35,008 nucleotides of DNA. Origin: Emticicia sp. Its GTDB lineage: Bacteria > Bacteroidota > Bacteroidia > Cytophagales > Spirosomataceae. A program made the translations under genes and the position numbers. Under the pieces are notes generated by a model. That model saw only the letters and a program-made list of their open reading frames with translations, searched no databases and was not told where the DNA came from. The DNA lies in NCBI GenBank assembly GCA_017495105.1, contig JAFEIL010000169.1, forward strand, positions 1 to 35,008, in the 5' to 3' direction. Positions 33,590 to 35,008 of this stretch are shown here, piece after piece (positions within the stretch are counted from its first letter, which is position 1; every line of letters begins with the position of its first letter).

Positions 33590-35008
33590 TTAGAATCCTA
33601 AATTAAGACCAACTGTAAAACTTTTAGTTAAAGGGTAGTTACCTACGTCGATACCGAAGTTTGTATCAGCGTTACCACCAACTTGTGGGTCTAAACCTTG
33701 GTATTTAGTGACTGTAAACAAATTGTTAGTAGAAGCAAATAAGTGAACTCTGTTCAATTTCAATTTGTCAAGTATGCTCTTAGGTAAATTATATCCTAAA
33801 GAAACATTTTGAAGTCTTAAATACGAACCATTCTCTACATAGAAAGAGCTTGCTTGAGTATTTGTACTGAAGTTAGAAGCTGTTTCAAAAATTGGAATAG
33901 TTGCACCTGTATTTTGTGGAGTCCAAGATTCTTTCACACGCTCAGAGATAGCTGCTCCTGAGAATGAAGGATAGAAATCTGTGAACCATTTCGATACGTT
34001 AAAGATTTTGTTACCGATTGAAGTATAAACATAAGCCGATAAGTCAAATCCTTTGTAAGTCAATGTAAAGTTTACACCACCTGTAAATTTAGGGATTGGA
34101 CTTCCTAAATAAGTACGGTCATTCGCATCAATTTTACCATCACTGTTAAGGTCAGCATAACGGAAACGGCCAACGCCTTTACCATCTTGAGCAGGAGCTG
34201 CATCAACTTCAGCTTTAGATTGGAACAAACCTAATACTTTGAAACCATAGAATGATGACAAGCCATAACCCAATTGGTTACGAATAGGGTTGATACCACG
34301 GAAACCAGGATTAACGTTAGTTAAGTATGTTTGACCTTCAGCAATCGAAGTAATTTCGTTTTTCAAGAAACTACCCGTTACGTTTACTTCGTATCCTAAA
34401 TCAGTAGTGATTTTGCCACGGTTGATAACTTGGATGTCAATACCTTTATTTACCATTTTACCAATGTTTACCGAAGGAGCAGCAGCACCAAAACCAGCCG
34501 TTGCCGTAATTGGTAATTGATACAATAAGTCTTTGGTGTCTTTTTGCCAGAAGTCAACAATAACGTCTAATTTGCCTTTTAAGAATGAACCATCAATACC
34601 GATGTTTTTAGTAACTGATGTTTCCCACTTAGCATTTGGGTTACCAATACGAGTACGGTAGTATCCATCAACGATGCTTGAATTAGAGCCATTAATATCA
34701 TAACCTGAATTATCAACTCTCGCAGCATATAAACTGTATTGATTGTTAGGGTCAACGTTGTTAGAGTTACCCATTGTACCATAACCACCACGAACTTTCA
34801 AGTCTTGTACCCAAGGAAGGTTTTTCATGAAAGATTCTGAAGATACACGCCATGCAGCCGATACAGCAGGGAATACACCATAACGAGCATTTTCACCAAA
34901 TCTTGAAGAACCATCACGACGAATAACACCAGTTAAGATATATTTATCGTTTAATGTATAAATTGCTCTACCAAATAATGAGTAGAAATTAACACCTTTA
35001 AATAAGTT
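33590..35008 (-). CDS. SusC/RagA TonB-dependent outer-membrane transporter (C-terminal part, cut by window end)
   Basis: 472 residues visible; the frame is open with no stop up to the last base, so the N-terminus (signal, regulatory and plug domains) lies outside the window. The visible part is the beta-barrel: the SusC motif R-R-D-G-S-S-R-F-G, then [11 protein letters not shown], alternating strands, the loop D-L-N-S-D-G-K-I-D, and a final strand [10 protein letters not shown] ending in the aromatic residue needed for outer-membrane insertion. With SusD it imports oligosaccharides using TonB energy. The internal ATG at 34828 is only a methionine within the barrel, not the start. Any operon promoter must lie beyond position 35008. 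Confidence 0.95.
   Translation of the reverse strand, partial: NLFKGVNFYSLFGRAIYTLNDKYILTGVIRRDGSSRFGENARYGVFPAVSAAWRVSSESFMKNLPWVQDLKVRGGYGTMGNSNNVDPNNQYSLYAARVDNSGYDINGSNSSIVDGYYRTRIGNPNAKWETSVTKNIGIDGSFLKGKLDVIVDFWQKDTKDLLYQLPITATAGFGAAAPSVNIGKMVNKGIDIQVINRGKITTDLGYEVNVTGSFLKNEITSIAEGQTYLTNVNPGFRGINPIRNQLGYGLSSFYGFKVLGLFQSKAEVDAAPAQDGKGVGRFRYADLNSDGKIDANDRTYLGSPIPKFTGGVNFTLTYKGFDLSAYVYTSIGNKIFNVSKWFTDFYPSFSGAAISERVKESWTPQNTGATIPIFETASNFSTNTQASSFYVENGSYLRLQNVSLGYNLPKSILDKLKLNRVHLFASTNNLFTVTKYQGLDPQVGGNADTNFGIDVGNYPLTKSFTVGLNLGF

Noticed and set aside
34579-34791. 70-residue minus-strand open frame in the SusC region
   Set aside because: Overlaps the SusC barrel in another frame, rich in Met/Val/Leu with no domain; a shadow frame.

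Overview
The window looks like a chromosomal segment from a low-GC member of the Bacteroidota, most likely order Cytophagales (Spirosomaceae or Cytophagaceae type). The order and family are inference. The evidence is a SusC/SusD pair, a type IX secretion C-terminal domain, a planctomycete-type (PVC) heme protein, large FG-GAP/UnbV lipoproteins, promoters of the form TTTG-N19/20-TAnnTTTG, and starts without Shine-Dalgarno sequences. I see no rRNA, tRNA, CRISPR array, insertion sequence or phage gene.

Layout. (1) 1-3.6 kb is housekeeping-like: a TPR protein, an MFS transporter and an acetyl-CoA acetyltransferase-type thiolase. The last two are driven by overlapping divergent promoters. (2) 3.6-6.1 kb, minus strand: a ROK-family regulator followed by a Tat-exported glycosylasparaginase. 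(3) 6.4-12.7 kb, plus strand: a 1133-residue lipoprotein (propeller, HEAT, cytochrome c), a sulfatase and a Tat-exported sugar isomerase/epimerase. (4) 12.7-25.4 kb, minus strand: a run reading from high to low coordinate as sugar dehydrogenase-cytochrome fusion, second isomerase/epimerase, carboxylesterase, CE1-like esterase, gluconate-2-dehydrogenase subunit 3, GMC oxidoreductase, GH5 glycosidase with a T9SS tail, and an FG-GAP protein with a heme site. (5) 25.4-26.4 kb, plus strand: a Nudix/NrtR-type regulator whose Nudix box has lost two acidic residues. (6) 26.4-35.0 kb, minus strand: SusC (cut by the window end), SusD, an FG-GAP/UnbV lipoprotein, and a protein with a TonB-plug-like C-terminus but no barrel.

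Together regions 3-6 read as a polysaccharide utilisation locus with an unusual emphasis on periplasmic oxidation. Glycan would be cut outside the cell (GH5), de-esterified and desulfated, imported by SusCD, and oxidised in the periplasm by a GMC/subunit 3 pair and possibly a PQQ-type sugar dehydrogenase. Exported isomerase-like TIM barrels would process the product, and electrons could go to c-type hemes carried on three different proteins. This scheme is inference; no substrate can be read from the sequence. Nearly every transcription unit is bounded by a recognisable hairpin terminator, and several promoters can be placed to the base.
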